A stretch of 64,000 bases of DNA from Mycolicibacterium vulneris (GTDB lineage: Bacteria > Actinomycetota > Actinomycetes > Mycobacteriales > Mycobacteriaceae): the NCBI RefSeq assembly GCF_002104765.1, contig NZ_NCXM01000001.1, positions 356,995 through 420,994 of the forward strand, read 5' to 3'. This document shows, in pieces, positions 43,346-52,527 of the stretch. The notes under the pieces were generated by a model. That model was not told the origin of the DNA. It saw nothing but the letters and a program-made list of their open reading frames with translations, and searched no databases. The translations under genes were made by a program, and so were the position numbers. Each line of letters begins with the position of its first letter. Position 1 is the first letter of the stretch.

Positions 43346-46300
43346 ATGGCTGAAAGACCCAAGGCTCGCGCCCCCGCGTCGGGACCGAGCGAGATCGTGG
43401 CGGAGTTAGCCGCCGCCGGATTCGACAACGCGCGCCAGATCGCTCGGGGCGCCGCCGGAGTGGTTTACTGCTGTCGCGAGACCGCCTTGGGGCGAAACGT
43501 GGCGATCAAGGTGCTACCGACGTTCATCGACGACGCGAGCCGGGAACGCTTTCTCCGCGAGGGCTACGCGATGGGCGGACTCTCGGGGCATCCGAACATC
43601 GTCAACATCCTGCGGGTCGGCGTGACCGCGGGGGGCCGCCCGTACATCGTCATGTCGTACTGCCCCGCGGGTTCGCTGGGGCTGCGCGTGCAGCGTGAGG
43701 GCCCGATCGCCTGGCCGGAAGCCGTGCGAATCGGCGTGAAGTTGTGCGGGGCACTGGAAACCGCGCACCTGAGCGGCACCCTGCACCGCGATATCAAGCC
43801 GGCGAACGTCCTCGTCAACGAGTACGGCGAACCGCAACTGACCGACTTCGGGACCGCCCACGTCCCCGGAGGGTACGAGACGGCGGCCGGATTGTTCTCC
43901 GGCACAATCGATTACCTCGCGCCCGAGGTGATGGCGGGTGATCCCGCGACCGTCGGCAGCGACGTTTATTCGCTCGGCGCAACGATCTATGCGCTCATCG
44001 CCGGCAACGCCGCGTATGAGCGCCGCGGCAGCGACGACCTGCTGGCGCACTACACGCGGATCAACAGCACGCGAGTCCCCGACTTGCGCCATAGCGGAAT
44101 TCCGGACGCGGTGTGCTCGGCGATCGAGATGGCGATGGCGCCCGACGCGACTGAAAGGCCGGCTTCCGCAGCGGATTTCGGTCGCGGGTTGCAGGAAAGT
44201 CAGCGCCGCAACGGCTTGAAAGCCGACGCGATGGCCATCACCGCCGCCGGCGCCGGTTCGGGGCGCACCGTGGGCGCCTCGGCGGGTCTGTCGAAGACGC
44301 GGACCCCGTCGCCGGCCGGACGCGGCGGGAAGACGGGCGCACCCTCGCCGCGACCGCCCAGGATCGCCAAGCCGGGCTCACGCGTTGGCGACTCGGACAG
44401 CGCTACCTCGCTGATCAATCACCGGACGCCAGCGCCGCCGTCCCGACCCGCCGGTTCGCGAAACTCGGCCCGACGCGGAACAAATCCAGCCGCCCCCAAG
44501 ACATCTGACCCGACCGAGGCGATCGCCGAGCACACCAGCGTCACCGACGCGATCGCGCCGTCGAGTCCGCCCGACGCGCCTGCGGCCGCGCGCCGCGGGC
44601 CGGCGGCCGCAGCGGTGGCGTGGTTGAGCCCGTCGGGAAAGAAGCGCAAACGCGTCACGGCGGCGTTGATCGTGGCGGCGATCGTCGTGGCCGTGCTGGT
44701 GCTGGGCACCGGTGTCTACGTACTGCTGACGCAGGGCAAGCGGCACCAGAGTGCCGCCGCGAATCAATCAAATGCCCAGGCCATTTCGAGGTGGCAGCCG
44801 ATCACGAACGCCCGCATCGCGCGCCAGGCCGCAGCAACCACGCAGGCCGACGGCACGATCTGGATCTTCGGCGGCATGGGAAACAACCACGCACTCGTCG
44901 CAAACCACGAGGGCTATGACCCGATCATCGACAGCTGGAAAAGCGGCGACGACCTTCCGGTTCCGGTTCAGCACGCGACGGCGGTGACGTGGCAGGGAAA
45001 CCCGATCGTGCTCGGGGGCTGGCGCTCGGCGGGCCCGCAAAAGGTTGCCAGCGACCAGGTTTGGCGTGTGGTCAACAGCCACTGGGTCGAGCTGCCCCGC
45101 CTGCTGCAGCCCCGCGCGGCGGCCGCGGCGGCAGTGGTGGGTGGGCGCATCATCGTCGCGGGCGGCGTCGACTCGAACGGTGCCCTGCTGAACACCGTCG
45201 AGATCTTCGACGGCAATTCCTGGACCCTCGGCACCCCGATACCGACCCCCCGGCAGATGCTGGCCGCCGCGTCGGACGGGAAGGTGGTGTACACGGTGGG
45301 CGGCAACAACGGGACCACCGACCTGGCGACGGTCGAGGCGTATGACCCCGCCGCGAAAAGCTGGACGCGACTGCCCGACCTTCCCCAACCTCGCGGCGAC
45401 CTCGGCGTGGCGCTGGCCGACCGGCGCCTGGTCGCCGTCGGGGGGCAGTCGGCGGGGCAGGTCCTCAAGAGCGTGTCGGTGCTCGATCTGACGACGAACA
45501 CGTGGGCGGGCCTGCCGGACATGGCGACAGCGCGGCACGGCATGGCGGTCGACGCGATTGGGCAGGCCGTGTACTCGATTGGCGGGTCGAGCGATGTCGG
45601 CGACGGCCAGGCGACCTCGTCGGCGGAGGCGCTGCAACTGCCGGCGCGCCGAATGCAGCCGGCCGCGCAGTGGCGTTCGCTACCGGACGCGCCGACGGCG
45701 CGGTTGATGACGGCGTGGACCGTGCTCGACGACAAGATCTGGGTCGTCGGCGGCCTGCGCGACGGAGTCGCGCTGCAGACGGTCGAAAGCTATGACCCGC
45801 ACACCGGCATCTGGCAACCGCAACCCGCATTGCCGATCCCGCTGCACCACGCCGCGGCGGCGACCTATCGGGGCGAGGTGGTGGTCCTGGGGGGCGCCAG
45901 CAGCGAGCTCACCCAAGCGTCGGCCAAGGTGTTCGCGTTGCGCGGCGGTAAGTGGGTCGAGTTGCCCGGCCTCACCCACGCTCGCGCGGCGCTGGCGGCC
46001 GCGGTGGCCGGTGACAAACTCGTGGTCGTCGGCGGGCAGAACGCCAAGCAGCTCGTCCCGCAGACCGAGATCTTTGACGGCAACGCGTGGCACGACGCGG
46101 CCAACATGCCCACCCCGCGCGAGCATCTGGCCGCGGTGTCCGACGGCACGTACGTGTACGCGGTCGGCGGCAGATTCCTGTCGGCCGACAAGAATTCCGC
46201 GGCGTTCGAACGGTTCGACCCGCAGTCCGGGACGTGGACGAAGTTGGTCGACATGCCGACCCCTCGTGGCAGCTACGGCGCCGCGTTCATCGATGGCCGA

Positions 46301-46519
46301 ATCGTGGCGGTCGGCGGTGAGGAACCGACGCAGGTGGTGGGGGTGGCCGAGATGTACGACATCGCCGACGGAACGTGGACGACGTTGCGTCCCATGCCAA
46401 CTCCCCGCCACGCCGAGGTGGTCGCGGCGGTGGGCAACACTATCTACTGCATCGGCGGCGCGAACCGGCCCACCCACGAAGGCCCTGTCGCCACGGTCGA
46501 GGCCCTGGACTTCATCTAG
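43346..46519 (+). CDS. Receptor Ser/Thr protein kinase with outer kelch propeller
   Basis: A 1057-residue transmembrane kinase. The kinase domain (about 25-290) has a Gly-rich loop IARGAAGVVY, the ATP Lys in VAIKVL, the catalytic loop HRDIKPANVLV, DFGTAHV, and APEV, so it should be active. A Pro/Ser/Ala-rich juxtamembrane region (290-430) precedes one helix at about 436-461. The outer part (480-1057) holds about twelve kelch repeats, seen as IFGGMG, VLGGWR, VAGGVD, TVGGNN, AVGGQS, SIGGSS, VVGGLR, VLGGAS, VVGGQN, AVGGRF, AVGGEE and CIGGAN, enough for two propellers. Kelch domains bind glycans or proteins, so a cell-wall sensor is likely. It converges with an FHA-containing exporter, a typical kinase substrate. 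Confidence 0.92.
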   Translation: MAERPKARAPASGPSEIVAELAAAGFDNARQIARGAAGVVYCCRETALGRNVAIKVLPTFIDDASRERFLREGYAMGGLSGHPNIVNILRVGVTAGGRPYIVMSYCPAGSLGLRVQREGPIAWPEAVRIGVKLCGALETAHLSGTLHRDIKPANVLVNEYGEPQLTDFGTAHVPGGYETAAGLFSGTIDYLAPEVMAGDPATVGSDVYSLGATIYALIAGNAAYERRGSDDLLAHYTRINSTRVPDLRHSGIPDAVCSAIEMAMAPDATERPASAADFGRGLQESQRRNGLKADAMAITAAGAGSGRTVGASAGLSKTRTPSPAGRGGKTGAPSPRPPRIAKPGSRVGDSDSATSLINHRTPAPPSRPAGSRNSARRGTNPAAPKTSDPTEAIAEHTSVTDAIAPSSPPDAPAAARRGPAAAAVAWLSPSGKKRKRVTAALIVAAIVVAVLVLGTGVYVLLTQGKRHQSAAANQSNAQAISRWQPITNARIARQAAATTQADGTIWIFGGMGNNHALVANHEGYDPIIDSWKSGDDLPVPVQHATAVTWQGNPIVLGGWRSAGPQKVASDQVWRVVNSHWVELPRLLQPRAAAAAAVVGGRIIVAGGVDSNGALLNTVEIFDGNSWTLGTPIPTPRQMLAAASDGKVVYTVGGNNGTTDLATVEAYDPAAKSWTRLPDLPQPRGDLGVALADRRLVAVGGQSAGQVLKSVSVLDLTTNTWAGLPDMATARHGMAVDAIGQAVYSIGGSSDVGDGQATSSAEALQLPARRMQPAAQWRSLPDAPTARLMTAWTVLDDKIWVVGGLRDGVALQTVESYDPHTGIWQPQPALPIPLHHAAAATYRGEVVVLGGASSELTQASAKVFALRGGKWVELPGLTHARAALAAAVAGDKLVVVGGQNAKQLVPQTEIFDGNAWHDAANMPTPREHLAAVSDGTYVYAVGGRFLSADKNSAAFERFDPQSGTWTKLVDMPTPRGSYGAAFIDGRIVAVGGEEPTQVVGVAEMYDIADGTWTTLRPMPTPRHAEVVAAVGNTIYCIGGANRPTHEGPVATVEALDFI

Positions 46520-46522
46520 CGA

Positions 46523-49144
46523 TCAGTGGCGCTTGAGCCGGCTGCGCCACCCGACGAATCCCGCATACACGACCGTCAACAACGCGAGCATGCCCACATC
46601 GAACAGCCAGGTTTGTGCCGTGTGCTTGAAGTGGCTGTCCTTCGGGGCGAGGGGCCCGGGCTCGATGGTCCACAAATCCACGGTCGAGGCCTGCGCCGCA
46701 TAGCCCCAACGCGAGGGCACCGCCCACGACATCTGGTCGAGGCCGATGCGGTTGGTGACGGGGACCATCCCGCCGCAGAGCACCAACTGCAGCATGAGCG
46801 AAACCACCAGCAGCGGCATGATCTGCTCGTTGGAGCGGGCGAGCGAGGACAGGACCAGGCCGACCATCGCCGCGGCGACGCACATCGCGGCGGTGGCGAC
46901 ATACAGCTCGAGGGTGGCGCTGCCGAGCAGTAGCGCCGGCCGCGTCGGGGCTCCCTTCCCCAGGATCGTGATGGTCGTCGCGATCGCAGACTGAATGACC
47001 GCGAAGACGAAGAACACGGCCATCTTCGCGAGCAGATAAGCCTTGGTGGACAGGCCGACCGCCTGTTCCCGGCGGAAGATGGGGCGCTCGCCGATGAGGT
47101 CGCGGATCGTCAGCGCGGTACCCATGAAGACGGCGGCCATGGTGAGCAGCATCAAGACCGAGCCGGGTTCGTCGGAGCCGTCGCCGTTGGGATCGGCGAC
47201 ACGGAATCCCGTCGAGCCCGGGACGGTCAGCGACAGCGCGCCCATCACAAACGGTAGCAGCGCCAAGAAAATGAAGTAGGCGCGGTCGGCCACGATCAAC
47301 CGGATCTGTCTCCGCGCGATCGTGGCGAACTGGCGACGCGTGCTGGAGCGCGCCGGAGCGCCCAGGTCGGCCGGCTTCTCCGCCTCGGCTCCGGCCGGCG
47401 GCGGTTTGAGCTGGGCCAGGAACCGACGGTTGGCTTCGTCAGGGTCCGCGCCCACCATGCCAAAGATCTTGGCCCAGTTGGTGGTTCCCATGGTCGCTTC
47501 GATTTCGCCGGGCGGGCCACAGTAGGCCGTCTTGCCGCCGGGCGCCATCAACAGCACCTGGTCACAGAGATCGAGGTAGCTCAGCGAGTGCGTCACCACC
47601 AGCACCACGCGACCGGCGTCGGCCAACTGCCGCAGCATCGTCATCACCTGGAGGTCCAGCGCCGGATCCAGGCCCGAGGTCGGCTCGTCGAGGATCAGCA
47701 GCGACGGCCCGGTGAGCAGCTCGAGTGCCACCGACGCTCGCTTGCGCTGCCCACCGGACAGCTTGTCCACCCGGGTATCCGCGTGCTTGGTCAGCCCGAG
47801 TTCCTCGATCACCTGCGCGACGACCTGCGCGCGGTCTTGCTTGCTGGTATCGGGCGGCAGCCGCAGCTCGGCGGCATAGCTCAGCGCCTGGCTCACCGTC
47901 AGCTGGCGGTGCACGACGTCGTCCTGGGGCACCATCCCGATCCGGCTTCGCAGCGAGGCGAAGCTGGCGTGAATGTCGTGTCCCTCGAAGGTGATTGCGC
48001 CGGAGGTGGGACAGGTGGCCCCGGCGATCAGCCGGGACAGCGTGCTTTTCCCGGCGCCGGAACCACCGATCAGGGCGGTCAGCGTCCCGGGGCGGGCGGT
48101 CAGCGAGACCTTCTGGATCAGCCGTTTGCTGTCGATGTCGAAGTCGACCTCGCGCACCTCCAGCCCACCGGTGCGGGTCGCCGCTTCGGCACGGCGAAGC
48201 AGGATTTCACCGTTGAACACCAGGTCGACGTTGCCGATCGTGACCACGTCGCCCTCGGTCAGCGGCGCCGACAAGATTCGCGTGCCGTTGACGAAAGTCC
48301 CGTTGATGCTGTGCGCGTCGTGGATCTCCATGCCGGCCGGGCCGGGCACCAGGTAGGCGTGGTGGCGCGACGCCAAGACGTCCGAGATGACGACGTCGCT
48401 GTCTTCGGCGCGACCGATCACGGCGGCCCCCGTGGGTGGCGCCGCGAGCTTCGACCGAGAGCGCTGCACGGCGCGCCGCAGGCTCGTGCTGTCGAACTGC
48501 GCGGCTTCGAGGGCTTCGGCGCCGATCTCGGTCAGCGGCTGGCCTTTTGGCGGCGACCAGGCGGGCCTTTCGGGCGGCGGTGCCGGTTGGGGACGGGGCG
48601 GCGACGGTGGGCTCGGATAGCCGGCGGCCCGTCGCGGGCCGCCGGCCGGCTGCGGTCGCGGTGACGGCGGGCCGGCGTGGGTGTAACGCAGCGGCGGGGG
48701 TTGCGGTCGCGCGATGCGGGGCGGCGAGCCGTTGGCCTTCTGTGGGTGCTCCGGACGAGACGGCCGCGGGGCGCCGGGACGCGCGATGGCCTGCATCCCC
48801 TCGACCGTCGGCGGTAGCTGGCCCACCGCCCTGTCGTCACGTCCGATCAGGAAGCTCAACCGCGGCCCGTCGGGGCTGCCGACGTTGATGCTCTGGCCGT
48901 CGCGGATGTCGACGACGGGAACCCGGCCACCATTGACGAACATCCCCGTCGGCGAGCCGTTGTCGATCGCCAGCCATTTGCCCCGGTCAAAACGAAGCAG
49001 CAGGTGCGAGCGGGAGACCAGCGGATGGGCTACGCGCATGTCGGCACGCAGGTCACTCCCCACGACGACATCGTTGCCAGCGGCAAAACTGCGCCGTGAC
49101 CAGTTGGATTGAACCGTCAGCACGGGTGATGCGGGCCTGCTCAT
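46523..49144 (-). CDS. FHA-domain ABC exporter (Rv1747 type)
   Basis: A single polypeptide of 873 residues with two FHA domains (about 10-85 with VGSDLRADMRVAHPLVSRSH, and 235-315 with VISDVLASRHHAYLV and INGTFVNG), a Pro-rich linker, an ABC ATPase (Walker A GGSGAGKSTL near 360, signature LSGGQRKR, Walker B LLILDEPTSGLD) and about six C-terminal membrane helices of the ABC2 type. M. tuberculosis Rv1747 exports a lipid or cell-wall precursor and is regulated when PknF phosphorylates Thr residues read by its FHA domains. Here the neighbour is the kelch kinase, convergent with three bases between stops. I use the ATG at 49144 (MSRPASPVLTV) by similarity to Rv1747; an ATG at 49192 is possible. 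Confidence 0.92.
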   Translation of the reverse strand: MSRPASPVLTVQSNWSRRSFAAGNDVVVGSDLRADMRVAHPLVSRSHLLLRFDRGKWLAIDNGSPTGMFVNGGRVPVVDIRDGQSINVGSPDGPRLSFLIGRDDRAVGQLPPTVEGMQAIARPGAPRPSRPEHPQKANGSPPRIARPQPPPLRYTHAGPPSPRPQPAGGPRRAAGYPSPPSPPRPQPAPPPERPAWSPPKGQPLTEIGAEALEAAQFDSTSLRRAVQRSRSKLAAPPTGAAVIGRAEDSDVVISDVLASRHHAYLVPGPAGMEIHDAHSINGTFVNGTRILSAPLTEGDVVTIGNVDLVFNGEILLRRAEAATRTGGLEVREVDFDIDSKRLIQKVSLTARPGTLTALIGGSGAGKSTLSRLIAGATCPTSGAITFEGHDIHASFASLRSRIGMVPQDDVVHRQLTVSQALSYAAELRLPPDTSKQDRAQVVAQVIEELGLTKHADTRVDKLSGGQRKRASVALELLTGPSLLILDEPTSGLDPALDLQVMTMLRQLADAGRVVLVVTHSLSYLDLCDQVLLMAPGGKTAYCGPPGEIEATMGTTNWAKIFGMVGADPDEANRRFLAQLKPPPAGAEAEKPADLGAPARSSTRRQFATIARRQIRLIVADRAYFIFLALLPFVMGALSLTVPGSTGFRVADPNGDGSDEPGSVLMLLTMAAVFMGTALTIRDLIGERPIFRREQAVGLSTKAYLLAKMAVFFVFAVIQSAIATTITILGKGAPTRPALLLGSATLELYVATAAMCVAAAMVGLVLSSLARSNEQIMPLLVVSLMLQLVLCGGMVPVTNRIGLDQMSWAVPSRWGYAAQASTVDLWTIEPGPLAPKDSHFKHTAQTWLFDVGMLALLTVVYAGFVGWRSRLKRH

Positions 49145-49494
49145 CCAATCAGTATTCGACCCACCGTCAGCAAACTCCAGCGGTTTCGGCATATTGGTCC
49201 GCCGCCCGCGATCGCATTTGCTGGGCACTCCGCAGCAGGGTTCGCGGCCGGCGCGCGTCACGGCCCGGTCACAACACGATCGCGATTCACTTCAGCCGGC
49301 CCGTCACACTGGCGTGTTCATCCGGGTTCCTCTGCGCCTGGTCACGGCGCGACGATCAGGGCCCCGGACTAAACCCACCGTGTCCAAACCGTGACCGTCG
49401 CGTGGCCAAATATCAACGCGCCATTACGCTTCCGCAGGTCAGCGCACATTTATCATCCGTATTACAACTATGTCAGTTAAAAGGAATTGGAGCC
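49145..49494. other. Divergent intergenic region, exporter and transpeptidase
   Basis: 350 bases between the start of the FHA exporter and the start of the L,D-transpeptidase. The transpeptidase frame is open leftward into this region, but the translation lacks any family feature. AT-rich sequence at 49440-49480 (ATTTATCATCCGTATTACAA) is a plausible promoter area. No gene is supported. Confidence 0.6.
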
Positions 49495-50310
49495 ATGCGG
49501 ACGGGTGTTCGGTGTGTTCTTGCGGTGATTGGAGCCGCTGCGAGTGTTGTCGTGACGCCGGCCGGCGTGAGCCTGGCGGCGGCGAACCAGTCGCATGGAT
49601 TCGCGATAGCGTCGATTTCGCCGGGCCGCGACGAGGTGGTCGGGGTGGCGCACCCTATCCAGGTGAAATTCGCTGCGCCCATTATCAACTCAGCTGACCG
49701 GCGGGCGGCCGAACGTGTCGTTGACGTCAAATCGACGCCCGCGATGACCGGCAAGTTCGAATGGCTCGACAACAGGGTTGTCCAGTGGGTTCCGGACCGA
49801 TACTGGCCGGCGCACAGCACAATTGCGTTGACGGTAGGCGGCGCGGCCGCGGAGATCAAAACGGGTCCTGCCGTGATCGGCGTCGCCAGCATCTCCGAAC
49901 ACACCTTCACCGTGAGCATCGACGGCGCGGAAGCGGGACCACCGACCTCACTGCCGGCGCCGCACCACCGGCCGCACTTCGGCGAGCAGGGCGTGATGCC
50001 CGCGTCGATGGGGCGGCCGGAATACCCGACACCCGTCGGCTCGTACACCGTCCTGTCCAAAGAGGAAGCGGTGACCATGGATTCGAGCAGCGTCGGCATC
50101 CCGGTCGACGACCCCAACGGTTACCTGCTGACGGTCAATTACGCCGTCCGTATCACCAGCCGCGGACTGTTCGTGCATTCGGCTCCGTGGGCCGTCCCCT
50201 CCCTGGGGCTGGAGAACGTCAGCCACGGCTGCATCAGCCTGAGCCCCGATGACGCCGAGTGGTACTACGACCACGTCCACGTCGGCGACCCGGTGATCGT
50301 CCAGGAGTAG
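49495..50310 (+). CDS. L,D-transpeptidase (Ldt, Rv0116c-like)
   Basis: A 271-residue exported enzyme that makes 3-3 cross-links in peptidoglycan. A signal peptide (CVLAVIGAAASVVVTPAGVSLA) is followed by a bacterial Ig-like domain (about 35-130; ISPGRDEVVGVAHPIQVKF, GKFEWLDNRVVQWVPDRYWP) and a YkuD catalytic domain with YPTPVGSYTVLSKE, the His in FVHSAPWAV and the catalytic Cys in SHGCISLSPDDAEWYY. Order and motifs follow M. tuberculosis LdtMt1 (Rv0116c), though the position in the genome differs. A short insertion (TSLPAPHHRPHFGEQGV) sits between the two domains. The ATG at 49495 has GGAG upstream. A strong hairpin follows the gene. Confidence 0.92.
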   Translation: MRTGVRCVLAVIGAAASVVVTPAGVSLAAANQSHGFAIASISPGRDEVVGVAHPIQVKFAAPIINSADRRAAERVVDVKSTPAMTGKFEWLDNRVVQWVPDRYWPAHSTIALTVGGAAAEIKTGPAVIGVASISEHTFTVSIDGAEAGPPTSLPAPHHRPHFGEQGVMPASMGRPEYPTPVGSYTVLSKEEAVTMDSSSVGIPVDDPNGYLLTVNYAVRITSRGLFVHSAPWAVPSLGLENVSHGCISLSPDDAEWYYDHVHVGDPVIVQE

Positions 50311-50323
50311 TCCGACATTTCAC

Positions 50324-50362
50324 GAAGCTCCGCACCCAGGCGCAAGCCGGGTGCGGAGCTTC
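50324..50362 (+). terminator. Terminator hairpin after the L,D-transpeptidase gene
   Basis: A perfect 14-base inverted repeat, GAAGCTCCGCACCC and GGGTGCGGAGCTTC, with an 11-base loop, 14 bases after the stop codon. The T-tract that follows is poor (AATTGTCTT), as is normal for mycobacterial terminators. Confidence 0.85.
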
Positions 50363-50458
50363 AATTGTCTTGATGGTGTGGGGGTCTCAGTGCCGCCGGG
50401 TGCACGCGGGTTGACGCCGATGCCGGGGGCGCCGGCCACCGATGGCCGACAAACGGAA

Positions 50459-50489
50459 CGGGCCCGCTGGTGATAAACCAGCGGGCCCG
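50459..50489 (-). terminator. Terminator hairpin after the Pro/Ala-rich protein gene
   Basis: A perfect 13-base inverted repeat, CGGGCCCGCTGGT and ACCAGCGGGCCCG, around a five-base loop, lying 28 bases beyond the stop codon of the minus-strand gene at 50517. With the neighbouring hairpin it separates two convergent genes. Confidence 0.8.
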
Positions 50490-50516
50490 GCCCGTTCACC
50501 GGAGAGCGGTTCGGCC

Positions 50517-51062
50517 TCAGCTCGCGCCCGAGGGGCCGGGGCGAACCGGCTGACCGTCCACCGGCCCACCGGCGGGAGCCGGACCGGTCGGCGCGTCCTT
50601 CACCCCGGACATGTCGATGATCGGCGCGGCCGCCTCCAACGGAGCACCGGCCAGTGGCCCGCCAAGGGCGATCAGCGGCGCACCGGCCGGAACCACCGGC
50701 ACGGGCGGCACTACCGGCACTGGCGGCACCAGGGGCACCGGCGGCGCGAGGGGCAGCGGCGGCACGATCGGCAGCGGCGCACCGATCGGCAGCGGCCCCG
50801 GCACAGCCATCGGCACACCGGACATATCGGTCATGGGCGCCGCGCACATGCCCCCGGCGGCCGGCGCACCCGCGGCCACCGTGCCGGCGGCTGCACCCGG
50901 CCCGCCCGCGGCGGGCGCCACCTCGCCCGACTGCCCCTCGATGCACGCGTGGCCGCCCGTGATCAGCGGGGCGGCCGCCGCGGCGGGGCTCAACGCGATA
51001 GCAGCTCCGCACAACCCAGCGCCGGCAACTACTTTGATGTTGAACCGATCGACGATCGCCAT
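50517..51062 (-). CDS. Exported Pro/Ala/Gly-rich protein
   Basis: A 181-residue exported protein of unknown function. A signal peptide is clear: IVDRFNIKVVAGAGLCGAAIALSPAAAAA, cleaved near AAA-APLIT. The mature part has two Cys (HACIEG and GGMCAAP) that could form a disulphide, then a Pro-Val/Leu-Pro repeat region (PLPLAPPVPLVPPVPVVPPV) and a Gly/Pro/Ala tail. The ATG at 51062 is preferred, with AGGAG 11 bases upstream; a GTG at 51086 lies before that site. It stands alone and ends in a strong hairpin. The composition is that of mycobacterial surface proteins; no catalytic domain is visible. Confidence 0.7.
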   Translation of the reverse strand: MAIVDRFNIKVVAGAGLCGAAIALSPAAAAAPLITGGHACIEGQSGEVAPAAGGPGAAAGTVAAGAPAAGGMCAAPMTDMSGVPMAVPGPLPIGAPLPIVPPLPLAPPVPLVPPVPVVPPVPVVPAGAPLIALGGPLAGAPLEAAAPIIDMSGVKDAPTGPAPAGGPVDGQPVRPGPSGAS

Positions 51063-51601
51063 CAGCGCCAACTCTCCTTTATTCACGCTCAGCTATTTCC
51101 CATGTGGTGCAGCAGGCCCGCCTAGCCGTACCGAGGCCGCTTTCACGACCGCGCCAATTGTCAGTAGGCGACGCGCGACACGCGCCACGCCGCACCGCGC
51201 CGTTTCCAAATGGTGACGTCACAACGGTGTCACGAATCGGAACACCACCGGCGGACGCCGACCGACCTGCGCGAATGCGCTTGCGTCCGAAGGCTTACTG
51301 ATCAATCCGGGCCGGAATGTCGTGCGGGCGAACGCCGATCACAGGGCGGGGACCATACCGCCGTCGATCGTCACGCCGGTGCCCGTCATATTGGCGCACC
51401 GATCGCCGGCCGGCATGACGACCAGATCGGCAGGCCCGGGGCTGCGGGCCCGGGGTCGCCGGAACCGACTTTCAATCTCACGAACTTTATTTTTCCGCAG
51501 GTCACTCACAGGGAAACTGTTGGTGAACAGTTACCCTTTTCAAGGTTACGTAGAAGTTAACATCGAGATTAGAATTGTTGACGTCAAGAGGAGAAGGGGC
51601 T
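51063..51601. other. Intergenic region with a decayed SDR fragment
   Basis: 539 bases without an intact gene. It holds the remnant C-terminus of an SDR at 51339-51424 (separate entry) and the leader of the first DUF732 gene. The segment 51480-51600 is AT-richer than its surroundings and contains TTGACG-like and GAGGAGAAGG elements that fit a promoter and ribosome site. Confidence 0.6.
51339..51424 (-). pseudogene. Remnant C-terminus of a short-chain dehydrogenase
   Basis: On the minus strand this segment reads ADLVVMPAGDRCANMTGTGV followed by TIDGGMVPAL and a stop. That is the standard C-terminal end of an SDR (ADLVVFLASD-type helix, then ITGT-x-x-x-VDGG). No Rossmann start or catalytic Ser-Tyr-Lys is found upstream, so only about 30 residues remain. 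It marks a deleted gene. Confidence 0.65.
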
Positions 51602-51943
51602 ATGTCACCACGTCGTCTCGCCACCGCGTTCATCGGTTCCGCCTTGTTCGGGGGCCCTCTTCTCGCCGGCCTCGTCTGGGCCGGCCCAGCGCAGGCCGAC
51701 TCGTCCGGTTTCCTCGACGACATGCACAGGGACGGGGTACACGCCGTCACCGGTGGTGACGCGGCGCTGCTTCAGGCCGGGCTGAACGTCTGCCAGCAAC
51801 TGTCGTGGGGCGCTCCCGAATCCCAGCTCGAAGGCTTGGCCCTGCAACGCTCCGACGACCGACAAGGGGCAGGTGGGCTCAGTCCCCAGCAGGCCAACGA
51901 CATCGTCGGCTACGCCGAGCGTGATCTCTGCCCCGGCGCCTGA
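51602..51943 (+). CDS. DUF732 exported protein 1
   Basis: A 113-residue exported protein. The signal peptide LATAFIGSALFGGPLLAGLVWAGPAQA is cleaved before DSSGF. The mature domain is DUF732, a small helical fold: FLDDMHRDGVHAVTGGDAAL, the central Cys in NVCQQLSWG, LEGLALQRSDDR and the second Cys in AERDLCPGA, which form the family disulphide. GAGGAGAAGG lies just upstream of the ATG at 51602. DUF732 proteins are abundant in mycobacteria and their role is unknown. A second copy lies 190 bases downstream on the same strand. Confidence 0.85.
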   Translation: MSPRRLATAFIGSALFGGPLLAGLVWAGPAQADSSGFLDDMHRDGVHAVTGGDAALLQAGLNVCQQLSWGAPESQLEGLALQRSDDRQGAGGLSPQQANDIVGYAERDLCPGA

Positions 51944-52133
51944 CCCGACAGTTCGTACTCCGCCGGTTCACAGCGCGCTCGCGGTCGGCTGCGTGCGAGG
52001 CCGCAAGGTCGTGGCACATCCGGCCACCGTTCTTTGCCGACTGTTCACTCTCCGGAATTGTGTGCGCAGCGCGTCGTCGCACTTTTGTGTAAAAGTGCAT
52101 CATCCGCATCGGGCACAGACATAAGAAGGTTGG

Positions 52134-52478
52134 ATGGTCGCACGCAGGCTATATGGCCGGTTCATGGGCGCGGCGCTGGCGAGCGGCCCGCTTCTGCTCG
52201 CCGGGGTCCTCTGCGCCGGCCCAGCGCGGGCCGACCAGGCCGCCTTCATCAACGACCTGCACAACGCCGGGATCCACGCCGTCAACGGCGGCGACCCGGA
52301 GCTATTGCAGATGGGTGCGGATCTGTGCCAGCAGCTTTCGTGGGGCGCTTCACCGCAACAACTGGAGGGTTTGGCGCTGCAACGCTCGGACGCCGACCAG
52401 GGCACCGGCGGGATCAACGGCCGACAGGCCGCAGACGTGGTGATCTTCGCCCTGCGCGATCTGTGCCCGAACGCCTGA
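52134..52478 (+). CDS. DUF732 exported protein 2
   Basis: A 114-residue paralogue of the preceding gene. The signal peptide MGAALASGPLLLAGVLCAGPARA precedes DQAAFINDLHNAGIHAV; both domain Cys are kept (DLCQQLSWGAS and ALRDLCPNA) and LEGLALQRSD is identical in the two proteins. The pair arose by tandem duplication. The start ATG at 52134 follows GAAGGTTGG, a weak site. Its mRNA may continue into the polyol operon 49 bases downstream, but a separate promoter is as likely. Confidence 0.85.
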   Translation: MVARRLYGRFMGAALASGPLLLAGVLCAGPARADQAAFINDLHNAGIHAVNGGDPELLQMGADLCQQLSWGASPQQLEGLALQRSDADQGTGGINGRQAADVVIFALRDLCPNA

Positions 52479-52527
52479 CGGCGGATTAACCCCCGCGCCC
52501 AGCGGTCCGCGCTAAGGTGACACTCGG

